From Tilletiaria anomala UBC 951 (taxonomy: Eukaryota > Basidiomycota > Exobasidiomycetes > Georgefischeriales > Tilletiariaceae): a DNA stretch of 64,000 nt. The number at the start of each line of letters is the position of its first letter. Positions within the stretch are counted from its first letter, which is position 1. The notes beneath the pieces were generated by a model. The model had not been told where the DNA came from, did not search any database, and worked only from the letters and a program-made list of their open reading frames with translations. A program made the translations under genes and the position numbers. Shown piece by piece: positions 23,723 through 33,920 of this stretch. The stretch covers positions 62,001-126,000 of the forward strand of contig NW_013547020.1 of assembly GCF_000711695.1 (NCBI RefSeq), in the 5' to 3' direction.

Positions 23723-25699
23723 TTAAAGACCTCTCTTGGACAAATCGGCCAGCACGTGGTCAAGGTCAGGCGTGACGACGAACTTGCGTTCGATCTCGCC
23801 CAAAGACGTGGCCGTACCAGCGTTTGGGTTGAGCACCATGAGTTGTTGCAAGAATGTCGCTGGCGATCCGCCCGTAACATCCAGGACGACGAGATTATCG
23901 CGCGTGTTCGCATTTTCGCTGTCAGCAGCCGCCGCAGCACGGTCAGCTGCCGGGCGACCAAGATGGAAAGCGACGCGGCCGTCACGGTAGAGATTGAGCG
24001 ACCCGATCCGTCCCTCGGGCGGACCTTTTCGCTTCGTTGTGACCGGTTTCTTCTCGTCTCCATCCTCCTTCTTGACGCCGCTCCCGCCTGCCGATGAACC
24101 GGCAACCGTGGAACTCAAGTTCGAGGCGGAATCGCCTGACGTTTCGGGGCCGGGCGTTGTGCATGGACTAGGTGTGACGCCCGCTGCGCCGCCACCGCCC
24201 GCTGTGTCTGGCGCAAAGACAACTCCTTTGCTCGGCCTTTTCTTGAGAAGCTGTGCTGCACGCGGCTTCTCATCATCATCGTTTTCGTCGGAAACTGTAC
24301 CGGGACCCGCACGCTTCGATTTGGAGCCTGACAAGTCTGCAGGTGGCGGTACAGTAGTTGTCCGTGGGATGACGAAGCCAGGGAAAGGTTGCGGGAACTG
24401 GAAAAGGTAAAGGCGCTCTTCAGGCTCCGTGCCAATATCTTCATTCGCCACAAAGTAGTCGAGCAGATTATCAAGCAGTTCTTCGTCTTCGCTCTCAGAC
24501 AAGTCAAGCGCGTTGTCTGTTTTGCCGTCGTGTGCGTCTGCGTCGTCCTCGAGGTCTCGCTCGGCGGATGGCATCTGGCTTGTTTCGCCGCACCTCTTTA
24601 CGTCGGCAGGGGCAGTCCCCATTGTCTTGTCGCAGTCCGCATCTGGCTCCTTTTTCACGCTTTTGATCCCGTGCTCTACAGCTTCTTCTTTGATTCTGCC
24701 CTTGCCATTGGCTTTGCTCCTGCCTTTCTTCCTCCCTGCCTCTTGTTCTCCCTCTTCCTTGGCCTTGGCAAACCTGTACTTGGGTAGTGCGCGCGGCGCA
24801 TAGGCATCCTCGCGCTCTAGGTCCTCTGCAACCATTCTTCCATCTGCGCGCACGCCGAGCTCGACATCATCATCATCCGACAATGCTTCCCTGTCCGCCA
24901 GGTCGAGGTCGTGCTTGGCATCCCTGAAGCGGTTGGGATCCAATTTGAATCCGCTAGGACCTGCTGCGCTGGTGCTGGCATTTGAGTGCCGTGAGCCCTC
25001 GTCTTCCACGGACGGATATGAGGATGCCCCCCCGCTGATGCCAAGGCGCGCCGAGGCGCCGGCCGCTGAGCGAGGCGGACCGCCTGGACCTTGTGAGAAG
25101 GGGCCCGAAGCATGCAATGGTTCTGGCGCAAAAGATCCTCCTGCTCCGCGCCCGCGTCCACGCCCACGTCCACCAGCTCCTGCCGCCCCTCGCATAAAAG
25201 CTGCGCCGCGACCAGCAAACGAGCGAGGGCCCGAGCCCGCTTGGTGAATCGTGGAAGACGATTCTGCTGACGAGGGAGAAGGGCGATTCCGGCGCTGTGG
25301 CATGATGGGTCTGAATACCATCTTGCCAACTCCGCTTCCTCCGCCTACAGAGGCGCCTGCAGCGGGGGTACCGCTCGCTGAAGAGGCCAGAACAGATGGT
25401 GGTCGTGCGGTGCCCATCGATACGGGCGCAGCCGCCATCGGCGGTCGTGCAGCGCCCATCGAGACGCCACTCCCCTTCACTGCAGATGCCAAAGGCGTCC
25501 CCGATCTGCTCGAGGGCATTGCCAGACCTATGCGAGAACGGGGCACACTTGTCGATGCGGATGCTCCGGTGGCTGGGGCACCGGCAGGCCCTGGCCCGGG
25601 CGGCGCCACCGCCGCTGCTGCTGCTGCTGCAGCTGCACCCGATGCACCATCTCCCGAGATCTCCGAGCCTGGGGCGGCTGTGCTGCGCTTGGGAGGCAT
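23723..25699 (-). CDS. RPC53: RNA polymerase III subunit RPC4 (Rpc53/POLR3D)
   Basis: A single uninterrupted frame of 658 residues. The C-terminal third carries the RPC4 signature: 'FQFPQPFPGF' entering the domain, 'GRIGSLNLYRDGRV', 'LDVTGGSPATFLQQL' and the ending 'GEIERKFVVTPDLDHVL'. Rpc53 pairs with Rpc37 in a TFIIF-like module on Pol III that helps termination, re-initiation and Maf1-linked control. The N-terminal 250 residues are Ala/Gly/Ser-rich with an RG-rich stretch and look disordered; the middle is acidic and lysine-rich, with alternating KKE and DDD clusters. Length exceeds yeast Rpc53 (422) because of these low-complexity parts. The gene ends about 120 bases from the convergent RTC4 and shares a divergent promoter with PGK1. 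Confidence 0.92.
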   Translation of the reverse strand: MPPKRSTAAPGSEISGDGASGAAAAAAAAAVAPPGPGPAGAPATGASASTSVPRSRIGLAMPSSRSGTPLASAVKGSGVSMGAARPPMAAAPVSMGTARPPSVLASSASGTPAAGASVGGGSGVGKMVFRPIMPQRRNRPSPSSAESSSTIHQAGSGPRSFAGRGAAFMRGAAGAGGRGRGRGRGAGGSFAPEPLHASGPFSQGPGGPPRSAAGASARLGISGGASSYPSVEDEGSRHSNASTSAAGPSGFKLDPNRFRDAKHDLDLADREALSDDDDVELGVRADGRMVAEDLEREDAYAPRALPKYRFAKAKEEGEQEAGRKKGRSKANGKGRIKEEAVEHGIKSVKKEPDADCDKTMGTAPADVKRCGETSQMPSAERDLEDDADAHDGKTDNALDLSESEDEELLDNLLDYFVANEDIGTEPEERLYLFQFPQPFPGFVIPRTTTVPPPADLSGSKSKRAGPGTVSDENDDDEKPRAAQLLKKRPSKGVVFAPDTAGGGGAAGVTPSPCTTPGPETSGDSASNLSSTVAGSSAGGSGVKKEDGDEKKPVTTKRKGPPEGRIGSLNLYRDGRVAFHLGRPAADRAAAAADSENANTRDNLVVLDVTGGSPATFLQQLMVLNPNAGTATSLGEIERKFVVTPDLDHVLADLSKRGL

Positions 25700-26170
25700 C
25701 TCTATTTTGCTCTGACGACAGCCTGTCTATTGATAGTAGGTATCAGGTCAAGACCATCCGTTACTGCGAAGTTGTGCAGGTCATGGTAGCTACCCTCTGG
25801 CGAGAGAATGAGAATCGGAATTGTTGCTGTTTCGCTGTGCAGCCTGGCCCGAGTCCCATATTCCGAGTTCCGTAATAATGTTTGCAAAAAGTAGGGTTGG
25901 GTGACATGCAGCCTGGACAAAAACAGCAAAAGGAGTGGATGGGTGGCCCGACCGCGCCTGTCCTCTCCTCAATCATGGCAAGCCTCTCTCTCCTCCCAAC
26001 AGAAGCAACATTCATCAATTCCTCGCCACGGCGCCCTCGAGAGCATTTCCAATCCATGCACATTTATGTATCCTTGCTACCAAATACAACGTATCAGCTT
26101 GTGCTTTCATAGATATATCACCCCTTCGGCACAGCGGACAGAGCTTAGCACGAACGCACATTTGCCCAGC
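25700..26170. promoter_or_regulatory. Divergent promoter RPC53 / PGK1
   Basis: These 471 bases separate the two start codons. A TATA-like 'AGATATATCA' lies at about 26111-26120, some 55 bases before the PGK1 ATG, followed by a C-rich leader. No other motif was recognised. Confidence 0.35.
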
Positions 26171-27807
26171 ATGTCGCTCTCCAACAAGCTCGCCATCAAT
26201 GACTTGGACCTGAAGGACAAGCGGGTCCTTATCCGGTGAGTACCCATTGGTCGCGCGTACAACTCTTGTTCCCCTCGGCCTACCTGCCTCCCCCCGAGCG
26301 AATCTCACTAATGTACCAACTGTGTGGTTGCATGGTATAGTGTCGACTTCAATGTCCCCATGGATGGAGACAAGATCACGAACCCGCAACGCATCGTTGC
26401 AGCTCTCCCCACCATCAGGTACGCAATCGAGCAGAGTGAGTTGCTGCTCTTCCTGTCTCGCCTGCTCCGATTAGGTTGAATCAGTGGCCCCCGGCGATAG
26501 CTGGAGAACAATCGCGGCTTCTATGCTGAACCACTTGCGGATATAAATCGAGACCCTTCTGGGCTCAGTCTTGACCAAGAGCGCATATCCTCATGTGCAT
26601 ATCTATGTTGCCTTCCTTTTGAACCTTCCCAACAAGCCCTTCGTCTACGTAGATGAGCAGCGACAGAATGCTGACCCTTAACCCTCCTTTTGTACCGACA
26701 CGACCAGAACCTAAGGCAATCGTCCTGATGTCCCACATGGGGCGCCCCGACGGCCAGCCGAATGCTAAATACTCGCTGAAGCCAGTCGCCGCCGAGCTTT
26801 CCAAGCTGCTCGATGGCACAGACGTCAAGTTCCTCCCCGACTGTGTAGGCACCGAGACTGAGCAAGCCGTTGCATCTGCATCTAATGGCCAGGTCTTTCT
26901 GCTGGAGAACCTGCGCTTCCACATCGAAGAGGAGGGCAAGGGCAAGAACGCACAGGGCGAGAAGGCCAAGGCGGACCCCAAGGACGTCGAGGCGTTCCGT
27001 ACTAGCTTGACCAAGCTGGGAGACGTGTACGTCAACGATGCGTTCGGCACTGCGCACCGCGCGCACAGCTCGATGGTCGGTGTGCAGCTCGATCAGCGCG
27101 CATCGGGATTCTTGATGAAGAAGGAGCTGGACTTCTTTGCTAAGGCACTCGAGAACCCGGACCGCCCCTTCCTTGGAATCCTCGGTGGTGCCAAGGTATC
27201 GGACAAGATCCAGCTGATCGAGAACATGCTCGACAAGGTCAACTCGCTGATCATCTGCGGCGGGATGGCGTTCACGTTCAAGAAGACACTGGAAGGCGTT
27301 AAGATCGGCAACTCGCTCTTCGATGAAGAAGGGAGCAAGAAGGTCAGCGAGTTGATCGAGAAGGCTAAGAAAAACAACGTCAAAGTTGTGCTCCCCGTTG
27401 ACTACGTCACAGCGGACAAGTTCGCCAAGGACGCACAGGTCGGCAGCGCGACGGACAAGGAGGGCATCCCGGACGGCTGGATGGGCCTCGATGCCGGTCC
27501 AGAGTCGCGCAAGCTGTTCGAGCAGACGATCAAGACGGCCAAGACGATCCTCTGGAATGGACCGGCGGGTGTGTTCGAGTTTGAGAACTTTGCAGCGGGC
27601 AGCAAGGCGTGCCTCGACGCGTGCCTCCAAGCCGAGAAGAACGGCAGCACGGTCATCGTCGGCGGAGGCGACACGGCCACCGTCGTCGCCAACTATAAGG
27701 CTGAGGACGGGATCAGCCACTGCTCCACTGGCGGAGGTGCCAGCTTGGAGCTCCTCGAGGGAAAGACGCTCCCCGGTGTCGCGGCGCTGTCAGAAAAAAA
27801 AGCATGA
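26171..27807 (+). CDS. PGK1: Phosphoglycerate kinase
   Basis: Three exons (26171-26235, 26341-26435, 26708-27807) give 419 residues, the usual length. The enzyme transfers phosphate from 1,3-bisphosphoglycerate to ADP in cytosolic glycolysis. Landmarks in order: 'RVDFNVPMD' (signature, split by intron 1), '[11 protein letters not shown]', 'FLLENLRFH', '[10 protein letters not shown]' and '[12 protein letters not shown]', ending in the conserved '[19 protein letters not shown]'. The two early introns are long for this window (105 and 272 bases). Codons are strongly biased to C in third position compared with its neighbours, as expected for a highly expressed gene. The exon 2-3 junction is set by the family residues 'PKAIVLMSH'; the split codon at the join gives Lys. 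Confidence 0.95.
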
Positions 27808-28426
27808 GCAGCCGACTGAGGTTGTAAGGCTCCTTAGGGTGTGTGTATGTGTAGGGGCGTACAGTAGCAGAGCATGCATGTATCCTTGCGCAGATTCAAT
27901 GCAGGCGCTCGCACATGCAATTTTCGAATGATAACAACAGACGTGCAGACGGAAAGATCTGCTCGCACGATAAACGATGTGGCACCAAGCGTCGCACCAA
28001 GGACTCGAAGGGAAAGCGTGCGACATAAACCCTTGCTGATTTGGTTCAGCATCCATTTCTCTTCCTCGGAAGCAGAGCTCGACCGCGGCTTACACAGCTC
28101 GTCGATGGGGATACAAGAGTCCTGTGGTTTCGTGTACATGTTCCGTTTTGAAAGCCGGTTTCCCCTATTGACATTGTCATTCCGCGATTGGGGTTATGGG
28201 GACGTTCGAAAGGTGGAAATGAGAACATAAGATAGTTGCCGATTGGTTGATAGTTTAACATGGTTCATTCTTTCCATAGTCGCTACACAATACATTATCG
28301 ATTCTCACTTCTTCGTAAGCGCGCTACGCCCAGTTGCAAGATAAATGGAAGATTCACGGAGAGGGACACGAAAGAAACAAGGGCCCTTGGCGCATCGCAT
28401 CTCCCCTTCGGCTTCGAAGCTGCTTG
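27808..28426. other. Intergenic, convergent 3' flanks
   Basis: No coding exon is supported between PGK1 and the minus-strand ubiquitin-like gene. The sequence is AT-richer than its neighbours, fitting 3' untranslated regions and polyadenylation signals; no specific element was recognised. Confidence 0.5.
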
Positions 28427-29921
28427 TCATGGGATGACGACCGGCTGTCCATGCTCGTCACGCACGACGACGATCTCGACATCGGCGTACTCGTTGTTAT
28501 CGAGGAACTGGATGCTCGCCGGGTCGATCGGATCGGTTTTGACACCCCTGCAAGAGCGAGATTGGTGAGTGGTAGAATGAGTAGGCCCATAGCGTCAATC
28601 CTATTCCAAATGCTTTGTTGTACGCTGATTTCTGACCCACCTCTTTTCCTGGAACGAACGCCCTGCGGGAGAAGAAAAAAGCTAGTTTCAGTCTCCTCTT
28701 CTTTTTCCATCAATTACCAGATGCACCCAGTGTGGCTGACCTAGAATGACCGGGAAGTACGAGTCTTCTGCAAGGTAGATGACGCAGCTGACGGCCTTGC
28801 TGCCTATTTGGACGGGCCACTTGCCGAGGTTGGTGATGCCGTTGAAACCGTACGACCCAGGTCGCGTGTCCTGTGAAGGAGCGCAGATTCCAGAATGAAA
28901 TCGAAGTTGATTCAATTGTGCTTATATGCGCAGCTTCCCTGTGTGAGCGGGAAGAAGGAACGAACCTTTGGAATGAACCCGTGGGCGAGCGCAAATGAGC
29001 GAGAGACGTAGACGTGGCGGTATCCCTCCTTGAGCATCATCGGCACGTCCGAAACAGGTCCGATGCTGCCGCGCAGCAGGCGGACACCGAGCTGCGAGTG
29101 GAACTCCTGGAACGCAATCTTATGCCTGGGTGTGGCGGTCTGCTGCGTCTGCATCGTCTTGCGCGAGCGAAGGCTCATCGCGTCTTCGGCTGCATTGCGC
29201 AGCGGCGCCTCGGGTACGACGGGCTTGCTCCAGCCAGGCGCAGGCGCTGCCTCGCGCGGAGGTGGGTACAGGATCGAGTCGCGGCCACCGCCAGTAACGC
29301 CGCCGGCTTCGGTGTGCTCCTCGAGCGAAGCGACCGGGTTGGGCGGCGCGCGGTGGGTCGACACGGCAGTCCCCTTGGCGCCGCGGTCAGCGGTGCGCGC
29401 GACGGGTGTGGACTCGTTCTGCACCGACCCGATGCGGCCGTCCTCGATGGGAGCATCCGCGTGAGAGCCAGCGGATGGGATCTCAGGCGATTCCAGATAG
29501 ACTGTTGTCGCGGGTCCGGATCAACATTTGTGGCAGTCAGCTCCTATGAGTGTGTCCGAGCAAAGCGACTCCCAGATGCGTACTCACGATCAGCCTCGTG
29601 GCTGGAGCTGAAGCGGTCAGCAAAGATCTCCCAGTCATCGTCTGCAGCATGCAAAACCCCCGTATCAGCTCTCATGTCTAAGCACGCGCCTGATACAAGA
29701 GCGAAAAGGCTCGAGACCGCGACGACGTCGACCTACGCACCATCTTCAAGAGTGTACAGCTGCTGCTGCCATCTGTACCAGAGGACGAGCGGGATGCCGT
29801 CCTCCAGGGAGAGGTTGATCTTCTTGGCGCACCGGCTGCGTATGCTCTTGAGCGTGTCGTCCTGTTTCATCCGCAGCGCGAAGGAAGGAAGCGACCCCGT
29901 ATGGACGTTGAGGATCGGCAT
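28427..29921 (-). CDS. Fungal host protein with N-terminal ubiquitin-like region and retropepsin-like C-terminal fold
   Basis: Six exons (29921-29741, 29641-29588, 29501-28966, 28870-28741, 28662-28641, 28547-28427) give 347 residues. Residues 1-60 look like a ubiquitin-type beta-grasp ('MPILNVHTGS', then 'DDTLKSIRSRCAKK' and 'VLWYRW'). An acidic-aromatic 'DDDWEIFADRF' follows, then a Pro/Ala-rich linker. The C-terminal domain (about 200-347) runs 'HGFIPKDTRPGSYGFNGI', 'VILGRSF', 'GVKTDPIDP' and 'EIVVVRDEHGQPVVIP'. This resembles a single-copy host family seen in other fungi and, by pattern, a retropepsin-type fold (flap 'YGFNGI', then 'VILGRSF'). The place expected for the catalytic Asp-Thr/Ser-Gly reads 'KEGYRH', so activity is doubtful. 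Exon 5 is only 22 bases. The fold assignment is inference; exon structure is well supported by frame and splice sites. Confidence 0.75.
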
Positions 29922-30740
29922 GATGGACTTGTGCTAGTGCTTCGCAAGAGAGGAAGCGTTTTCTTCGTCTGGTCTTTCGTCCTCAGATCCGTTAAGAGGC
30001 AGTCCAATTTCTGGGGAAAGGGTGTCAACACCAATGCTAACCCCGCTGTTCTGGCGACGGCTGTGCTTGTCTGGAGACGTGTACGAGGTCAAAGTGAGAG
30101 CCCGTATCCTTTGTGAGAGCTATCTACCGGTGTCTGTGGGTGATGATCAGCAGCTGCGGCGCGGCGGTGGCCGGCTGGGGCGAGCAATAATAATAAGCTT
30201 GAGGGAAGCTGTGCCGCTGTGCGCTCTCACACAACGGGAGTCAGCTCACCGCGGCGCAGTGCCACCCTGGCCAACCGCCTGCAGCTGCATGGGTCCGTGT
30301 CCTCAATACATGACGTTATGGTGCATGCGTTGACCTGGCTCTAGTCCTCGACGGGGCTTTGCTCAGACGCAGTGCTCACAGACCATGTCTATAGCAGAGT
30401 GCTGTCATGCTGGCTCGGCGCTGGAAAAAAAGTGCAGCAATGTACTCAACACGATGACAGCCCTGAACTTTGAATTTAGGGTTGTGCAAGCGAACGCGTC
30501 GCGACCTTCCCGCACAGGAGAGTGAGATGAGGCAACGCGTTCATGGTGTGGTGAGTAGCAGGCGATGTGGTGGGTGTACAGACCCGACTGCTATAAGCAC
30601 ACGAGGTATCCGGTACACACACGAGCGCAGGTAGGAGAGCAACTCCCCGATCTCCTTCTTCCCTGGTCTTGACACTGCATAGACGCACAGGTCTACTCGA
30701 TATCCTTAATCTGGTCAGCGCATGAGTGCATCAGCTAGCC
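29922..30740. other. Intergenic divergent promoter (ubiquitin-like gene / HAT1)
   Basis: 819 bases between divergent start codons. A short AATAATAATAA run lies at about 30187-30197. A TATA-like 'CTATAAGC' lies at about 30590-30597, roughly 145 bases before the HAT1 ATG. No gene is supported. Confidence 0.4.
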
Positions 30741-32213
30741 ATGATGGACGAGTGGAGCGCCTCTTCCAACGGCGCAACCACCCTTCGCCTAATCGGTGCA
30801 CCCGGCACGTGTGACGCTCCATTCCACCCAGACTTTACCTACCCCATCTTTGGAGAGGCAGAGACCATTTATGGGTATCAAGGACTCTCCATCGATTTGG
30901 CTTTTGCGAGTGGGAGCTTGAAGCCGATCGTGCACGTCGACTGGAAGAAGACGAACGAGAACACCAGCGCAAAAGTCGACAATGTCAAGAGCACCCTGAC
31001 ACGGTTCCTCCCATCGGGGACGGTCGACGAGGATGAAGAGGAAGAGCAGGGTGAACCGGGAGAGAATGATGTGCTTGAGGCGCAGAGCAAGGAAGAGATG
31101 AGGAAGCTTATCGAGGAGGAAGTGCAAAAGGATGCGCAGTTCCGACCGATGGGCGACAGGGTCGCCAGCTGGTTTGTCACACAACGCAGCGTTAAAGGCA
31201 AGGGCAAGAAGGACTCCTGGACTACCACAGGTACTTCTGCCTCTGCTAGCAGCGGTGGAGACCGGAACTTTGAGGTGTATCGATGCACAAAAGATACCCA
31301 AGGATTCTTACAGTACTTGCGACGCTTCCGCATCTTCACACTCTTCTTCATCGAGGCTGCTTCCTACATTGACGAAGAGGAGCCCGGCTGGGAGTTCTTT
31401 ATTCTGTTCGAGCGCGTCACCACCAAAGGCAACTCGTACTCATATCACTTTGCGGGCTTCACATCTCTCTACCGCTTCTGGACGTACCCCGACACGGCAC
31501 GTATCCGCCTGTCGCAATTCCTCATCCTACCACCTTACCAAAAGCTCAGCCTGGGCACCTGCCTCTACACGGTGGTACACGACCACATCCTTCGGCGCGG
31601 CAGCTCCATCAGCGAGCTGACAGTTGAGGATCCGAGCGAGATCTTCGACCGGCTACGCGACGGTGCGGACCTCAAGCGGCTGCTGAGCCCTAGTGCGCTC
31701 AAGCCGCCAGAAGAAGCGACAAGCGGGGCCAGTGTGCGGTACGAGATCATCGCCAAATTGGTCAAGGAGGGCAAGATGCGCGCACCGCTCGATGCCGCGT
31801 GGTCAGAATCTCTGCGCAAGGAGTACAAGATCGCCCCGCGGCAGTGGGCGCGCCTGCTGGAGATGATTCTTCTGCTCCTCCTCTCTGCCACCCAGCCTGG
31901 CAGCGGCACTTACGCGCAGGACATCAAGGCTTACCGGCTGCAGGTTAAGGCGCGCCTTTACAGGCATAACCGCGACGTACTCGTACAGATGAGCAAGGAT
32001 GAGCGCATTCGCAAGCTGCAGGAGACGTACGAGAACCTCCTCGAGCACGACTACGCAGACCTCGTTGGTGTCGACGTCGCTCCGTTCCTCGGCGGCGTCA
32101 CGCTGCCGGGCGAGGTAGACGACGATGAGAATGGGCAGGCAGCAGGCTCGAGGCGGAGCAATGGACATGATGCGGCGGATGGGCCAGCAAGGAAAGTCGC
32201 TCGCCTCACGTGA
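30741..32213 (+). CDS. HAT1: Histone acetyltransferase type B catalytic subunit Hat1
   Basis: One intronless frame of 490 residues from the first ATG of a tandem ATG-ATG at 30741. Hat1 acetylates newly made histone H4 (K5/K12) with the WD40 partner Hat2/RbAp46. The N-terminal Hat1 domain shows 'FTYPIFGEAETIYGYQGL' and 'IDLAFASGSLKP'. The GNAT core shows 'WEFFILFE', 'YHFAGFTSLYRFW', 'RIRLSQFLILPPYQ' and the conserved 'ELTVEDPSEIFDRLRD'. The acetyl-CoA loop reads 'YQKLSLGTCL' where family members usually have Q-G-x-G-x-G, so two glycines are replaced. An acidic insertion (DEDEEEEQ) lies at about residue 95-105, and the C-terminus is longer than in yeast (374 aa), ending in a disordered basic tail that may hold a nuclear signal. 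Confidence 0.93.
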   Translation: MMDEWSASSNGATTLRLIGAPGTCDAPFHPDFTYPIFGEAETIYGYQGLSIDLAFASGSLKPIVHVDWKKTNENTSAKVDNVKSTLTRFLPSGTVDEDEEEEQGEPGENDVLEAQSKEEMRKLIEEEVQKDAQFRPMGDRVASWFVTQRSVKGKGKKDSWTTTGTSASASSGGDRNFEVYRCTKDTQGFLQYLRRFRIFTLFFIEAASYIDEEEPGWEFFILFERVTTKGNSYSYHFAGFTSLYRFWTYPDTARIRLSQFLILPPYQKLSLGTCLYTVVHDHILRRGSSISELTVEDPSEIFDRLRDGADLKRLLSPSALKPPEEATSGASVRYEIIAKLVKEGKMRAPLDAAWSESLRKEYKIAPRQWARLLEMILLLLLSATQPGSGTYAQDIKAYRLQVKARLYRHNRDVLVQMSKDERIRKLQETYENLLEHDYADLVGVDVAPFLGGVTLPGEVDDDENGQAAGSRRSNGHDAADGPARKVARLT

Positions 32214-32285
32214 TGTACTCAAAAGGACGATCAAGGTGGACATTGTGTTGCACAGCATCGAATTCCAGTCATGGCCATCTCGACG

Positions 32286-33486
32286 CTAGCTCTCCTTGAG
32301 GACTTTCTCCACCTCGTGCATAAATTCGTTCGGCTTTTCTGCTTGCACCCAGTGACCCGTCTCTAATGTGACCAGCTTCATGTTGGGGAAGAACGCTTCA
32401 CAGATGGGAATGTTTCGTCGATTAACATATCTGGAAATGTTTTCCGCGCCGTCTCAGTCGACCGCAGGACTCCCTTCTAAAGTAACCATTCAAGGCTACT
32501 CACTTGCTTGCGGAACCTTTGACGAACAATGCTTTGCCCTCCCACTTGCGCTCCGGACGTTGTCCATCGTTCCCTTCCGCCCCCACTGGGTCGTATGGAA
32601 AATCGCCGATCTGGCTGATGTTCTTGCGAATATTATCGAGCGGAATCCGGAACGTCCACGTCCTTGCGTTTGGTGATGGCGGGCGGCTGAGGTTGGTGAG
32701 GAGGAATTGCCGGACGCCCATATCCTTTTCGATTTCCTGTAGCATCTTGTCTGCCTCGTTGCGGGTCTCGAGGCCCGCATCGCGTATCGCGATCATCGCC
32801 TCGATGTAATGCTCAAACGCGGGGCTGATCGGCCCGCGTGCCGGAGTCATGTCGACGCTGATGAGGTGGGAGATGGTTCCTGGTGGCAGATCGGGCGAGA
32901 GCGCCAGCGCGAGCGACACCTTGCCGCCCATAGAGTGACCAATCAGGACGACATTGCGGAGATTGTTGTCTTGCAGGAAGCGCAGGACGTCCGCGGCCAT
33001 GTCCTTGTAGTGTATACCTTCGATGTGAGGCGACGTTCCATGGTTCCGTAGGTCGAGCGCATACACCGGCACGCCGAACTTTTTTGACATGGCTCGTCCC
33101 AAGCTGCGCCAATTCTGTTTCGAGCCGAACAGGCCGTGGCAGACGACAACAGCCTCCACGTCCGGCCTAATGCGCGGCGCGGCGTCGTTTGGCACTGGAT
33201 ACTGCTCAAAGTCCAACACCACGGTCTTGCCGGTCGCCGGAGCCGGCGTCACTTTCGACGGGTCCGAGCTAGGCGCTTTTGTATGCCGCGAGCTCATGAA
33301 CAGCCGCGCCTGGGTGCGCGGCGCTAATGCTACCGCGGCACTCCTTGTTGTCCATCTCCCCTCAAGCGGTCGGCTCGGCGAGACTTGATCGGCCGCGCTC
33401 GTGAGGCAATTCGAGACGAGCGGTGACTGTCGCTGCAGCCCTTGCAGGCTCGATGCTGCACGAGCACACCGTGGAACAAGCGTCAT
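32286..33486 (-). CDS. Alpha/beta hydrolase, ABHD11/Imo32/Eat1 type, probably mitochondrial
   Basis: Two exons (33486-32504 and 32430-32286) give 375 residues. The first 70 are Arg/Ser/Ala-rich without acids, like a mitochondrial presequence. The hydrolase core has 'VVCHGLFGSKQNWRSL' (oxyanion turn), 'ALDLRNHGTSPH', and the nucleophile elbow 'GHSMGG' at 183-188 with Ser185. The catalytic His lies in 'ETGHWVQAEKP' in exon 2. 'DLRNHG...SPH' plus 'GHSMGG' is the pattern of ABHD11 and its yeast relatives Imo32 and Eat1; some of these act as ethanol acetyltransferases or thioesterases, others protect lipoylated enzymes. Substrate cannot be told here. The ATG at 33486 is the first in frame (an upstream TTG is not used). 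The gene is convergent with HAT1 (about 70 bases apart). Confidence 0.88.
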
Positions 33487-33920
33487 CTTGTCTTGCAAGC
33501 GCGACCCTCCACGCTCGGTCGGACATACACCGGAGATGAGTCGCTCTCAAGATGAAGTGTCAAGTGCAAGCTTTGATTTGAGGACTGCTCCAACACCAGA
33601 ATCTAACAGGTGGAGTGAAGATCGGATTGAGCCGAAAAGAAACAATGCGAACGGGAAGTAACGGCAGCTCGGCTGTGTGCGCGGGGCCACCCTGCGCATT
33701 GATTCTTTTCAAGTCGCACAGCTATTCGTGGTGATCGAGCTCAGTTTGTGTGGTAATGACGATGGCTGTGGCAGGTCCTTTGGGTGACAGTTGCGAGTCT
33801 GGTACCAACGCTTCCCTCGACAAGTAGTGCAACGGATGCCGCCCTTGTTCCAGATATCCGTCGCATCTCCTCTGCTGGTGACCTTTCAAAGTAAGCCTCC
33901 GACCGTGAGATGCGCCCGAA
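33487..33920. other. Intergenic divergent promoter (hydrolase / arrestin-like gene)
   Basis: 434 bases between start codons; no gene or convincing motif was seen. Confidence 0.45.
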
